A stretch of DNA of 64,000 nucleotides from Extensimonas vulgaris (GCF_003337425.1 NZ_QPJU01000001.1:566916-630915); one strand, 5' to 3'; shown: positions 48,340 through 57,474, numbered from the stretch's first letter. Program-made: numbers and translations. Notes: generated by a model not told the origin, from the letters alone.

Positions 48340-49836
48340 GTGTTGACACACAACCAAACCACTTCAAACCATGCACCTGACATCCACTACGGTCATTTCA
48401 TCGACAACCAATGGGTTGACGGTGAAAGTGGCGAGACCATCGACAGTACCAACCCGGCCACCGGTGCATTCCTCACCAAGATCCCGCGTGGCACGGCTGG
48501 AGACGTAGATCGTGCTGTCCAGGCGGCTGCCCGCGCATTCAAGTCCTGGGGCAAGACTTCTCCGGCTGAGCGTGCCAACGCGCTGCTGAAGATTGCTGAT
48601 CTGCTCGAAGCCGATGCTGAGCGTTTCGTGGCGTTTGAGAGTATGGATGTCGGCAAGCCGGTCCGTGAGGCCCGGGTGGATGTGCCGCTGGCCATCGACC
48701 ATTTCCGCTACTTCGCCGGTGCGATACGCAGCCATTCGGATGAAGCTTCCATGCTTGACCACCAAACGATGAGTCTGACGCTGAGCGAACCACTCGGCGT
48801 GGTAGGCCAAGTCATCCCCTGGAACTTCCCGCTGCTGATGGCTGCCTGGAAGATTGCCCCAGCGATTGCTATGGGCAACACGGTGGTGATCAAGCCATCA
48901 GAGATGACGCCAGTCACGATTTTGGAACTGGCAAAGATCTTCGCCAAGGTGCTTCCAGCCGGCGTGGTCAACGTCGTCACTGGCCTGGGAACGGAAGTTG
49001 GCCAGGCGATTCTCGATCATCCCCAGGTCGCCAAGCTCGCCTTCACCGGCTCGACGCGTGTCGGTGAAGGCGTGGCGGCCGCGGCAGCCAAGAGGATCAT
49101 TCCGGCCACGCTGGAGCTTGGCGGCAAGTCGGCCAACATCATCTTCCCTGATGCCAACTGGGATCGGGCTGTCGAGGCGGCTGCACTTGGCATTCTGTGG
49201 AACCAGGGTGAAGTCTGCGAGGCCGGCTCCCGCCTGTTCGTGCACGAATCGATCTATGAGCGCTTCGTCGGCGAACTCAAGGAGCGCTTTGAAAAGGTTC
49301 GCGTGGGCAATCCGCTCGACCCCAACACGCAGATGGGTGCCCAGGTCAGCCAGATCCAGACCGACCGCATCATGGGCTACATCGAGCTGGCCAAGGAAGA
49401 AGGTGCTCGCATCCTCACGGGTGGTGAGCGGCTGACTGGTGGCGAATACGATGCTGGCTTCTTCATCAAGCCGACGATCATCGTTGATGTGCGCAACGAC
49501 ATGCGTGTCGCCCAGGAGGAAATCTTCGGGCCGGTCGTCACCGTACAGTCGTTCAAGGATGAGGATGAGGTCGTGGCGCTGGCCAATGCTTCCGACTACG
49601 GCCTCGCTGGTGCCGTCTGGACCCAGGACATCAACCGCGCAATTCGCGTGGCGCGTGCCATCGAAACCGGCCGTATGTGGGTCAACACCTACCACGACAT
49701 TCGGGCCCACGCACCGTTCGGCGGCTACAAGAAGTCCGGTCTCGGCCGCGAAACCCACAAGTCCGTGCTGGACGCGTACAGCCAAAAGAAGAACATCTAC
49801 ATCAGCCTGAACGAAGCACCGTTCGGCGTGTTCTGA
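48340..49836 (+). CDS. NAD(P)+-dependent aldehyde dehydrogenase
   Basis: 498 residues. The catalytic Glu (LELGGKSANI) and Cys (NQGEVCEAGSR) and the N-terminal PWNFPLLMAAWKIAPA substrate channel are present. It oxidises aldehydes to acids in the cytoplasm. Start GTG with AAAGGAG in front. First gene of a rightward cargo run with the ene reductase and the LLM flavoprotein. Confidence 0.92.
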   Translation: MLTHNQTTSNHAPDIHYGHFIDNQWVDGESGETIDSTNPATGAFLTKIPRGTAGDVDRAVQAAARAFKSWGKTSPAERANALLKIADLLEADAERFVAFESMDVGKPVREARVDVPLAIDHFRYFAGAIRSHSDEASMLDHQTMSLTLSEPLGVVGQVIPWNFPLLMAAWKIAPAIAMGNTVVIKPSEMTPVTILELAKIFAKVLPAGVVNVVTGLGTEVGQAILDHPQVAKLAFTGSTRVGEGVAAAAAKRIIPATLELGGKSANIIFPDANWDRAVEAAALGILWNQGEVCEAGSRLFVHESIYERFVGELKERFEKVRVGNPLDPNTQMGAQVSQIQTDRIMGYIELAKEEGARILTGGERLTGGEYDAGFFIKPTIIVDVRNDMRVAQEEIFGPVVTVQSFKDEDEVVALANASDYGLAGAVWTQDINRAIRVARAIETGRMWVNTYHDIRAHAPFGGYKKSGLGRETHKSVLDAYSQKKNIYISLNEAPFGVF

Positions 49837-49901
49837 GTTCGATTCACCGCCAAAATTTTGCCAAATAACATCGAGATTTCTGGATATTTAGGAGTGTTAA
49901 A

Positions 49902-51026
49902 ATGAGTAGAGAAATACTGTTTGAAAGCACGCAGTTGGGGCCTTACACCCTGAAAAACCGGATCGTGCTCCCGCCGCTGACCCGCTCGCGCAGTTCCCAG
50001 CCGGGCAACATTCCGAACGACCTCATGGCCGAATACTACCGTCAGCGGGCCGGGGCGGGTTTCATGGTCACCGAAGGCACGCAGATCGAGCCGCGTGGCC
50101 AGGGGTATGCCTGGACGCCGGGCATCCACAGTCCGGAACAGGTTGAGGGCTGGCGCAAAGTCACGGCTGCAGTGCATGCCGAAGGCGGCATCATCTTTGC
50201 GCAGCTCTGGCATGTAGGGCGTGTTTCGCATAACTCGCTGCAACCCGGCGGTGCGGCACCCGTCGCACCATCGGCAATCGTTGCCGACAACGTCAAGGTG
50301 TTCGTCGAAACCGGCCCGGGCCAGGGCGCACTTACGGAGCCGTCGGTGCCGCGTGCGCTGACAACCGCCGAAGTTAAGGAGTTGGTACAACTTTACGCCC
50401 AGGCGGCCCGCAATGCACTTGATGCGGGCTTCGATGGTGTCGAACTCCACTGCGCCAACGGCTACCTCGTCAATCAGTTCATCTCCGCGCACACCAATCG
50501 GCGCACTGATGAATACGGTGGCCCCCTGCAAAACCGTCTGCGCTTCCTGCGCGAGGTGGTACAGGCCGTTGCTGATGTGGTCGGCAAGGAACGGCTCGGG
50601 GTGCGATTTGCCCCGCTGTTCGCCAGCACCGAAGAAGACCGCGTCTATCTGGGACTGGTGGAGGAAGATCCCCATGAAACCTATATCGAGGCCATCAAGG
50701 TTCTCGAACAGGTCGGGATTGCCTATGTCTCGCTTGCCGAGGCCGATTGGGACAATGCGCCAGAGCTGCCCGAGACCTTCCGAAATGATGTGCGCAGCAA
50801 CTTCAGCGGCAAGATCCTTTATGCCGGTAAATACACCGTGGAGCGCGGTGTGCGCGTGGTCAAGGCGGGCTGGGGCGATCTGATCGCGTTCGGCCGTCCC
50901 TTCATCGCCAACCCGGATCTGCCTGAGCGCATCGCCCAGGGCTGGCCGCTCAACGCAGTAGATCCAGCGACGATGTATGGCGGCACTGACAAGGGATACA
51001 CCGACTACCCCTCTTACCGGCCATAA
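49902..51026 (+). CDS. nemA: Old yellow enzyme family alkene reductase
   Basis: 374 residues, FMN TIM barrel. Start LFESTQLGPYTLKNRIVLPPLTRSR; active-site His and Asn in ELHCANGYL; WHVGRVSH; and the FMN phosphate site GRPFIANPDL. It reduces activated alkenes (enals, enones, N-ethylmaleimide-like or nitro compounds) with NAD(P)H. It complements the aldehyde dehydrogenase and AcuI in clearing reactive electrophiles. AGGAG precedes the ATG. Confidence 0.88.
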   Translation: MSREILFESTQLGPYTLKNRIVLPPLTRSRSSQPGNIPNDLMAEYYRQRAGAGFMVTEGTQIEPRGQGYAWTPGIHSPEQVEGWRKVTAAVHAEGGIIFAQLWHVGRVSHNSLQPGGAAPVAPSAIVADNVKVFVETGPGQGALTEPSVPRALTTAEVKELVQLYAQAARNALDAGFDGVELHCANGYLVNQFISAHTNRRTDEYGGPLQNRLRFLREVVQAVADVVGKERLGVRFAPLFASTEEDRVYLGLVEEDPHETYIEAIKVLEQVGIAYVSLAEADWDNAPELPETFRNDVRSNFSGKILYAGKYTVERGVRVVKAGWGDLIAFGRPFIANPDLPERIAQGWPLNAVDPATMYGGTDKGYTDYPSYRP

Positions 51027-51032
51027 GGCAGT

Positions 51033-51066
51033 ACTGGCCGCGTTCGCAGCTTCGGACGCGGCCAGT
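51033..51066 (+). other. Intercistronic hairpin between nemA and the LLM gene
   Basis: ACTGGCCGCGT / ACGCGGCCAGT, a perfect 11-bp stem with a 12-base loop and no T-run. It may stabilise or process the mRNA rather than terminate it. Confidence 0.55.
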
Positions 51067-51115
51067 GGCGCTGCGCGCGTGCGATGGAAACCTTGAGACC
51101 CAGAGGAGCCTGACA

Positions 51116-52087
51116 ATGTATCAGCCAAGTACAACCCCTTATCAACAGCACCAAGGGTTCGGTCGAACCTTCAAGGCCGGCCACCTGAGCCTGGGGCTGT
51201 TTTTCCCCATCGAGGCCTTCCAGGGCGATACGCCGACGATGTCCAACCAGGTCGAATTGGCCCGTCGTGCGGAAGCGCTGGGCTTCTCCGCACTCTGGTT
51301 CCGGGACGTACCGTTGCGCGACCCCAGCTTCGGCGATGTGGGCCAGGTTTTTGATCCCTGGGTCTATCTGGGCTTCATCGCAGCACATACGTCGACGATT
51401 GCACTGGGGACTGCGTCGATAGCGATCCCGCTGCGCAATCCGCTGCACACGGCCAAGGCGGCTGCGAGCGTGGACCAGTTGAGCGGCGGCCGCTTCCTTA
51501 TGGGTGTCGCCTCGGGTGACAGACCTGTGGAGTTCCCTGCATTTGATGTCGACCCGGATCAGCGGGGCGACATTTTCCGGGAGCACCTGGAAGTGATCCG
51601 CAATGCTCAGCGCACCAGCTTCGAGCCGCTGCAATGGAGTCGTGGCCGATTGGAGAATGCTGACCTGATTCCGAAGCCGACTACGAACGAGATTCCATTT
51701 TTCGTGACGGGCAACAGTCGCCAGTCCATAGAGTGGATCGCGCGGGAGAGTTCCGGGTGGATCACCTATCCACGGGCACCGCAGTTGCAGAAGACAATGG
51801 TGGCGAACTGGCGGGAGGCCGTCAGAGCCCAGTCCGGGGACACTTACAAACCCTTCCTCCAGTCGCTTTACATCGACCTGGATGTGCGTCCGGACGCACC
51901 GCCGGTGCCAATCCATCTGGGCTACCGGCTGGGGCGAAATCATCTGCTGGCGCTATTGGAGTCACTTGAGTCGATTGGCGTCGATCATGTAATTCTCAAT
52001 CTCAAGTATGGCCATCGTCCGGCATCAGAAGTCATTGATGAACTTGGCTCTTATATCGTGCCCCGGTTTACGGCGCACTCGCCATGA
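51116..52087 (+). CDS. LLM-class flavin-dependent oxidoreductase
   Basis: 323 residues, bacterial luciferase-like TIM barrel: ARRAEALGFSALWFRDVPL, GTASIAIPLRNP, DQLSGGRFLMGVASGD and FFVTGNSRQS. Members are FMNH2- or F420-dependent monooxygenases or reductases. Start MYQPSTTPYQQ with AGAGGAG in front. Third gene of the cargo run; its exact reaction is unknown. Confidence 0.82.
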   Translation: MYQPSTTPYQQHQGFGRTFKAGHLSLGLFFPIEAFQGDTPTMSNQVELARRAEALGFSALWFRDVPLRDPSFGDVGQVFDPWVYLGFIAAHTSTIALGTASIAIPLRNPLHTAKAAASVDQLSGGRFLMGVASGDRPVEFPAFDVDPDQRGDIFREHLEVIRNAQRTSFEPLQWSRGRLENADLIPKPTTNEIPFFVTGNSRQSIEWIARESSGWITYPRAPQLQKTMVANWREAVRAQSGDTYKPFLQSLYIDLDVRPDAPPVPIHLGYRLGRNHLLALLESLESIGVDHVILNLKYGHRPASEVIDELGSYIVPRFTAHSP

Positions 52088-52269
52088 GCTTGCAAGAGAC
52101 CAACTCGTTATGGGGAGTCTGACGCGCGTTCTGTGCTGCACTAGACGGTTGCAGAGACTAGCGGGCAGCGAACGCGGCGAACAGGTGGATGGCATTGCTG
52201 ATGCCGACATCACTCTGGACTTTGCGGTAGTGGCTCTCACTACATCCGTGCACTGCTATTAGTAATTGA

Positions 52270-52283
52270 GATATTATAATATC
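52270..52283. promoter_or_regulatory. Perfect palindrome upstream of the ArsR-type gene
   Basis: GATATTATAATATC is a 14-bp perfect palindrome 24 bp before the start codon. It fits the GATAT-N4-ATATC pattern also found at 48272-48287, so the regulator probably controls itself and the cargo genes. Confidence 0.65.
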
Positions 52284-52307
52284 GAGAAGAGTAGTTTTGA
52301 GGTTGCC

Positions 52308-52613
52308 ATGAGCATTGATATCCATGAGGCACTGAAGGCTTTGGACAACCCCGCCCGATTGGCGATCTTGGCCAAGCTCAAAGACCCACGCAAACACTAT
52401 CCGGAGCAAGAAGTCGATCCCGAAAAGGTCGGGGTTTGCGTGAGCATCATCCAGGAGAGTGCGGGGCTGTCACAGTCGACCATTTCACAGTACTTGACGG
52501 TCTTGCAGCGGGCCAAACTGGTCACGTCCCAGCGCATCGGACCTTGGACCTATTACAAGCGTCACGAAGGGAATATTGAAGAGTTGCTGAAGAGCCTGCA
52601 AACGTTGATCTGA
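52308..52613 (+). CDS. ArsR-family winged-helix regulator with a single cysteine
   Basis: 101 residues. Helix-turn-helix SAGLSQSTISQYLTVLQRA and wing RIGPWTYYKRHE are clear. The metal-binding ELCVCDL motif of ArsR is absent; one cysteine, Cys44 (VGVCVSII), is the only one in the protein and sits just before the DNA-binding helices. A thiol switch sensing electrophiles is inferred from this and from the neighbouring detoxification genes. Confidence 0.83.
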   Translation: MSIDIHEALKALDNPARLAILAKLKDPRKHYPEQEVDPEKVGVCVSIIQESAGLSQSTISQYLTVLQRAKLVTSQRIGPWTYYKRHEGNIEELLKSLQTLI

Positions 52614-52735
52614 ACATTGGCCGTGCCGTTGCGGTGTGCGCGGCGCGGATTTTCACCTGCCTTGACGACAACGCAGAATATGCCAGGAACCAAGCTGCTG
52701 TTGTCGAAGTGGCCCGGCGTTTGGCGTCAATCTGG

Positions 52736-54730
52736 CTATACCGAAACACCACGCTGCCTTCCAATCTCCCACGACACCCCGCCGCCGCGTACCGTCGCGG
52801 CGATCTGCTGCCCCAGCCGCTGTTCGATCACTGGCCGCCACGGCACCAAGCTGAATCCCATGCCGTCATCCAGCATCGCGTAGCGACCGCTGGCGAGCAT
52901 GACTGAGCGCCGATAGATGCCGGCCACGCGCTGCCCGTCGGTGACGGGCCGATGCTGTAGTCCGGTGTCGGCGGCAATGTCCTTGGCGACCTGCGCCAGT
53001 TCCCGATTGCGCAGCGTGCCCAGCAGGTTCCGGGCGAGGATCACACGCTGTCCCCGCCTCTCAGCCAACCCCTGTTCGGCCAGGAAGTCGGCGCGCTGTT
53101 GCAGGGTGTTCTTGACCTCGCTGCCAAAGCCCAGGTCGCCCAGCCCCTTGCCGCCGCCGATCAGTTGCTGGTCGAGCCAGGTGGCACCGATCACGCGGGC
53201 TTGCCGCTCGATCGGCAGGTGAGATTTCAGTTCCACGGTCACTCCGCCCAGCCGCTGCGCGTCGTACTGGCGGCCACGCTCGGCCAGGTCGTCCGGCACC
53301 TTCCATAAGCCATCGGCGACGCGCTCGACGATGCCGGCACGGCGCAGGGCTTCCAGCCGGCGAACATGGGCCGCGACGACTTCCTGCGGGTCGCGTCCGG
53401 CCTTGGCCCGCCCTTGTTCGATGGCAAGGTGGTCGTCAGCGCGGTACAGACCATCGCTTATCAGCGTGACGATGTTCTTGTCGGCCGCCCGCACCTCGGC
53501 GGAACCGCGTACTTCCACCACTGAGCCGGTGGGATAGTTCACCAGTTCGTCGCGGGCGTTCAACGCGACGTAGTGGGCCTTGCCGTCCACGCCGTCGATG
53601 ACCAGATAGCCGCGGTCGTGCAACTCGTCGGCCAGCCCCTTGGCCGCGACGCGGCCTACGATGGTGCGGCCGCGTTCATCGGCGTCCTGGCCCGGCTCGA
53701 ACACCGCCAGCTCGCGCGGCTGGCCGCTCATGGCCCGCTGCATCGTTCGGATGATGTCGCCACGCTCGCCCAGGGCGCGCAAGGTCTTCTCCGCGTCCGC
53801 ATGGACGGCCCAGGTGCCGGGCTGCGTCTCGTCGGCCAGGCCCAGGCGCTGCAAGCGTTGCAGGCGGCCGATCAGCAGCAGGCGCTGGCGTTGCAGCCGG
53901 GGTTCGTTGAAGCGTTCGATCTGCACCCGGCCATCCTCGCCAGCCTCGCGTAGCAGGGTGCGGTCGAGGCTCGTCCACCGCTCCTGCTCCACTTCGCGCT
54001 GCAAGGTCTGCTGGATATCCAGTTCGGTGCGAGGCCCCAGCCATTCTGTCGCCAGCTCGGCGGCCCGGTGGCGGAAGCCGTGGGCGATGTAGTCGCCGGC
54101 GATGATGAGGTCTTTGCCGGTGTCGTCGCGTCCGCGCACGACGATGTGCGTGTGCGGGTTGTCGGTGTTCCAGTGGTTGACGGCCACCCAATCAAGGCCG
54201 GTGCCCAGGTCGGCTTCCATGCGGCCCATCAGGTGCCGCGTGTAGGTGCGCAGGTCTTCCAGCTCGGCGCCGTCCTCGGGCGAGAGGATGAAGCGGAAAT
54301 GGTGCCGGTCATCGGCGCAGCGTTCCTTGAAGGCGTCGAGGTCGGCGGCATCGGTCTGCGGCCCGTAGGCTTGGCCCGGCTCGCCATCGCGGCCCACGCC
54401 ATCGCGCTCGATGTAGCGCAGGTGCTTGGCGAGCGACTGCAGGCTGACCTGGCGCTGGTTGACCAGCAGGGTCTTGATGGTCACGCGCCGCGACATGGGC
54501 GTCAGCTTCGCCCCGGCGAAGCGCGCCGCCGTGTGGCCGCGCCCCAGGCGCGAGCCGGGCCGCTGGCCAGTGCCCCTCCCGGTGCCCCCAGCCGTCCCAG
54601 GACGGCGCACCGAGGACTTGCCGCTGCTGGCCTTGCCTGCCTGCTGGAGCACCTTGGAAACGAAGCCCTGGCCTCGGTTCTTCGGGGCATTGGGGCGGAT
54701 GCGGAAATCGTCGTCGCGGCGGTCGGTCAT
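52736..54730 (-). CDS. rlxS: Relaxase of the conjugative element (VirD2/TraI-like, DUF3363)
   Basis: 664 residues. N-terminal basic Gly/Arg-rich stretch, then the relaxase domain: candidate nicking Tyr106 (HLRYIERDG), HHFRFILSPEDG at 143-154 and metal motif His186, His193, His195 (HWNTDNPHTHIVV). The C-terminal half matches DUF3363. It nicks oriT and leads the strand into the recipient. Start chosen at 54730 (MTDRRDDDF); the open frame to 55114 is not coding-like. Confidence 0.9.
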   Translation of the reverse strand: MTDRRDDDFRIRPNAPKNRGQGFVSKVLQQAGKASSGKSSVRRPGTAGGTGRGTGQRPGSRLGRGHTAARFAGAKLTPMSRRVTIKTLLVNQRQVSLQSLAKHLRYIERDGVGRDGEPGQAYGPQTDAADLDAFKERCADDRHHFRFILSPEDGAELEDLRTYTRHLMGRMEADLGTGLDWVAVNHWNTDNPHTHIVVRGRDDTGKDLIIAGDYIAHGFRHRAAELATEWLGPRTELDIQQTLQREVEQERWTSLDRTLLREAGEDGRVQIERFNEPRLQRQRLLLIGRLQRLQRLGLADETQPGTWAVHADAEKTLRALGERGDIIRTMQRAMSGQPRELAVFEPGQDADERGRTIVGRVAAKGLADELHDRGYLVIDGVDGKAHYVALNARDELVNYPTGSVVEVRGSAEVRAADKNIVTLISDGLYRADDHLAIEQGRAKAGRDPQEVVAAHVRRLEALRRAGIVERVADGLWKVPDDLAERGRQYDAQRLGGVTVELKSHLPIERQARVIGATWLDQQLIGGGKGLGDLGFGSEVKNTLQQRADFLAEQGLAERRGQRVILARNLLGTLRNRELAQVAKDIAADTGLQHRPVTDGQRVAGIYRRSVMLASGRYAMLDDGMGFSLVPWRPVIEQRLGQQIAATVRGGGVSWEIGRQRGVSV

Positions 54731-55187
54731 GGCTGCGCTCCCTGCAAGCTCTGGCGCGCCCGGTCGTGCGAAGCACGCGGATATGCCTGCATTGGCGCGG
54801 GCCTCGCGCCACAAGCGGCACGGCGGCGAAGCCGCGTCGTGCCGCGCCACCCCCATGTGCAGACAGGCTTTCGACGCGGCCCGGTGCCGCGTCCTTTTGT
54901 CTTGCCTTCCGCTTTTGCCCTTCGCTGGCGCTCCGGGCAGCGGCGGCCCGGCGGCGCTGCGCGAGCAGCCAGCGCGCCGGCGAACGCGCGAACAAGCGCG
55001 ATGAGGGCCGCAGGCCGGGCGCGTTCGAGGCAAGACGCCTGCACATGGAACGGCTGCGCCGGAGGCAGCGTGAAGTGCGGTAAGAATGCACCCGCACTGC
55101 ACGCGCGACGACACGCCGACGAACAGCAGAACGTCACGCCCGATGGCACGACAAGATGCACGGCAACGTGCAGCGAGTCGGCGGCCA
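54731..55187. other. Non-coding region upstream of the relaxase, likely oriT zone
   Basis: 457 bp without a gene. A strong imperfect stem GGCACGGCGGC-GAA-GCCGCGTCGTGCC lies at 54817-54843 and a smaller GTGCGG / CCGCAC stem at 55075-55097. oriT often lies next to the relaxase gene, so it is expected here, but no nic consensus could be identified. Confidence 0.4.
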
Positions 55188-55775
55188 TCATGGGCGTGAC
55201 TCCAGCCAGACCGGATGCGCCACGCCGATCACGGCGGATGCGCTGACCGGCCCGAAATACCGGCTGTCGAACGACGCCGGGTTGGTCACACTCAAGAGGA
55301 ACAGTTCGCCGGGTTCAAGGCGACGGCATTGCTGCCAGGATGGCAGCGGCCGGCGCCAGCGGTCAGCGGGCAGCACGGCGGCCGAAGGCACGCTGTCGAT
55401 GCGGACAACGCGGCCAGTGATGCACACCTCCTGCGGCGCGACGGCGCCCACACGCTTGAGCAGCGGCACGCGCGCCGGCAGGTAGCCGCGCTGCGCAGCC
55501 AGCGCGGCGGCATCTGGCGGCAGCGTGGTCAGGACGATGCTGCCCACGGACAAAGGACGTGGCAGCGAGCCGGTGCCGTGCTCCTGTGGATCGACGCGAT
55601 ACCAGCCTACCGCCACGCTGTCGGACGGGTTGTAGATCAGACGCGGCATCGGATGCACGAAGGACGCCCAGGCCAGCGCCGCGAGGCCACAGGCGGACAG
55701 ACCCGCCAGTACGAGGCGGGCGCGCAGGCGCGAGCGAGGACGCGGCGCGGTGCCGGCAGTCGAAACAGCGATCAT
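55188..55775 (-). CDS. traF: TraF-type conjugal signal peptidase (S26)
   Basis: 195 residues. One N-terminal membrane segment (LVLAGLSACGLAALAWASF), then NPSDSVAVGWYRV containing the catalytic Ser, and a Lys in PLLKRVGAVAPQEV. In IncP systems TraF cleaves and cyclises the TrbC pilin. Overlaps the DUF2840 gene by ATGA. Periplasmic active site. Confidence 0.87.
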   Translation of the reverse strand: MIAVSTAGTAPRPRSRLRARLVLAGLSACGLAALAWASFVHPMPRLIYNPSDSVAVGWYRVDPQEHGTGSLPRPLSVGSIVLTTLPPDAAALAAQRGYLPARVPLLKRVGAVAPQEVCITGRVVRIDSVPSAAVLPADRWRRPLPSWQQCRRLEPGELFLLSVTNPASFDSRYFGPVSASAVIGVAHPVWLESRP

Positions 55776-56305
55776 GGCATCGCCCTCCCGGTCAGCCAGG
55801 CGGCGTGCCGTTCGGCCGTGTATTCGGGCAGAGACAAGCGCGCAGCGAGCCGGTTGGCGAGCGTGCGCCAGTACGCGGGCGAGACAGCGGCGGGTGCGAT
55901 GCCCAGCACCTCGATGGCGTCGATGCGCTCCAGCACGGCGCGCACCTGGTTCTCGCCCTCGGCGTGCAGCAGCAGGCGCGCGCCCGGCTGGACGCCGGGG
56001 ATACGCTGCGCCGCGTCCAGCGGCGTGCATGCCTGCATCACCATGAGCTGCCAGCGCACGGTGCCGTAGTCGTTGGCCTGCCAGCGGATGCGGCACAACA
56101 TGGCGCCCGGCAGGAACACCGCGCAGCGCCGCCAACGGTCGAGTTGGTGTGTGCGCGCAGGTTCGCCGAAGCGCAAGTAGAGCTTGAAGCGTGGTTCGAT
56201 GTAGGCCAGCGCCACGCGCGTCAGCGGCGCGCTGGCCGGCCGGCCGGAAGGTGCTGCGAGCGCAGCCGTGGCCGCGCCAGCGGCAGGCGAAGCGGATGCG
56301 GTCAT
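55772..56305 (-). CDS. DUF2840 protein
   Basis: 177 residues, soluble. Recognised by FKLYLRFGEPARTHQLDRWRR and its place between traF and the RHH gene in Tn4371-type elements, overlapping both by ATGA. No catalytic motif is evident. It may assist replication or transfer regulation; the function is unknown. Confidence 0.78.
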   Translation of the reverse strand: MTASASPAAGAATAALAAPSGRPASAPLTRVALAYIEPRFKLYLRFGEPARTHQLDRWRRCAVFLPGAMLCRIRWQANDYGTVRWQLMVMQACTPLDAAQRIPGVQPGARLLLHAEGENQVRAVLERIDAIEVLGIAPAAVSPAYWRTLANRLAARLSLPEYTAERHAAWLTGRAMP

Positions 56306-56586
56306 GGAGTGTTCTCCCTGCGGTGTTCTGGAAACTCGCGCTCCAGCAGGCCGCGCAGCAGATCGGCCACGGTCACGCCTTGCGTGAAGGCCGACACCTT
56401 GATGCGCGCCCGCATGGCGGGCGTGATGTCGAGGGTCAGGCGAGCCGTGTAGAGGTCGCCCTTGCCCAGCGCATCGGCGTCGCCTTGGCGAATCCACGCC
56501 TCGGCGTGCGGATTCGCGGGCGGACGCGCGCCGATGCCGACGCGCTTGGCCGTGCGTTTGCTGTTCGGTGGCGGCTTCGTTGTCAT
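56302..56586 (-). CDS. Ribbon-helix-helix partner of ParA
   Basis: 94 residues. A disordered basic N-terminus is followed by an RHH fold (ARLTLDITPAMRARIKVSAF, then GVTVADLLRGLLEREFP). It overlaps parA by ATGA. Small RHH proteins next to ParA without a ParB serve as centromere-binding factors in type Ib partition (ParG-like). That role is inferred here. Confidence 0.72.
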   Translation of the reverse strand: MTTKPPPNSKRTAKRVGIGARPPANPHAEAWIRQGDADALGKGDLYTARLTLDITPAMRARIKVSAFTQGVTVADLLRGLLEREFPEHRRENTP

Positions 56587-57221
56587 GCCGGCCACCGCAG
56601 CAGTTCGTCCACCAGCGCGGTGATTTCGCGCGCGGCGGCGCTGTCCGGCGCCGTCTCGCGTGCAAGCCGGCCAGCGGCAACGCTGTCGGCGAACACGATG
56701 CGCTGATGCACTTCCGCGTGCAGCGCAGGAAGCGGCTGGTCGGCCAGCGCCTGGCGCGCTTCGCGCCCGATCACGGTGGTACTGACGCGCCGATTGATGA
56801 CGAAGACCGCGCGCAGCGCAGGCCGGAACACCTGCGCCTCGCGGATCAGCGCCACCATCTCGGCGCTGGCCCACAGGTCGTAGGGGCTGGGCTGCACGGG
56901 GATCAGCACGTGCTCAGCCGCCAGCAGCGCGGAGCGCGCCAAGGCGGCGATGCGCGGCGGGCCGTCGATGACGACGTGATCGGCCCGTCTGGCGAGTTCT
57001 GGTGCTTCCTGATGCAGCGTTTCGCGCGCGAGGCCCACGGCGCTGAACAGCCGTGGCAAGCCTTGCTGGCTTCTGCGCTGCGTCCAGTCCAGCGATGAAC
57101 CCTGCGGGTCGGCGTCCAGCAGGACGACGTGCTGGCCGCGCATCGCAAGCTCCCCGGCGATGTGCGTGGCGAGCGTGGTCTTGCCCACGCCGCCTTTTTG
57201 ATTGAGCAGAGCGACGATCAT
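56583..57221 (-). CDS. parA: ParA-family partition ATPase
   Basis: 212 residues, short form without an N-terminal HTH. Deviant Walker A NQKGGVGKTTLATHIAG, then DADPQGSSLDW and DHVVIDGPP. It moves or positions the element's DNA together with a DNA-binding partner. Start MIVALLNQKG; repeats of CTAACTT lie just upstream and may be the partition or autoregulation site. Confidence 0.9.
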   Translation of the reverse strand: MIVALLNQKGGVGKTTLATHIAGELAMRGQHVVLLDADPQGSSLDWTQRRSQQGLPRLFSAVGLARETLHQEAPELARRADHVVIDGPPRIAALARSALLAAEHVLIPVQPSPYDLWASAEMVALIREAQVFRPALRAVFVINRRVSTTVIGREARQALADQPLPALHAEVHQRIVFADSVAAGRLARETAPDSAAAREITALVDELLRWPA

Positions 57222-57302
57222 GGCACGGCCCCCCATGCTGGAAAGCCGGACTTTTGCTGCTGCGCTTGGAGCCGAGTGATGGTTGTCCACCGCAGCGGCG
57301 TT

Positions 57303-57344
57303 TCTCTACTAAAAGTTAGAGAAATTAAGTTAGGGAAGTTAGAG
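57303..57344 (-). promoter_or_regulatory. Repeat-containing region upstream of parA
   Basis: On the minus strand CTAACTT occurs three times within about 35 bases, next to TCTCTA / TAGAGA. AT-rich island in GC-rich surroundings; candidate parA promoter/operator, centromere or unwinding region. Confidence 0.45.
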
Positions 57345-57386
57345 CGCGCGCAAACCCAATGCTTGCGCGGATTTGCGGCCGATCGG

Positions 57387-57461
57387 CACGCCTGATAGCA
57401 CGATAGGCCCACGCCTGATAGCACGATACCCCGCACGCCTGATAGCACGACGCCATCCACA
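57387..57461. other. Iteron array, candidate replication origin
   Basis: CACGCCTGATAGCACGA occurs three times without change at 57387, 57410 and 57434, spaced 23 and 24 bp. CCATCCACA at 57453-57461 matches the DnaA box TTATCCACA at 7 of 9 bases. The array lies between repA and parA. Direct repeats phased near two helical turns beside a RepA gene are the signature of an iteron origin. Confidence 0.75.
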
Positions 57462-57474
57462 GGCTTTCCCGGAG

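Noticed and set aside
57387..57450. Three short repeats considered as a CRISPR array
   Set aside because: Repeats are 17 bp with 6-7 bp between them and no cas gene is near; they fit iterons next to repA.
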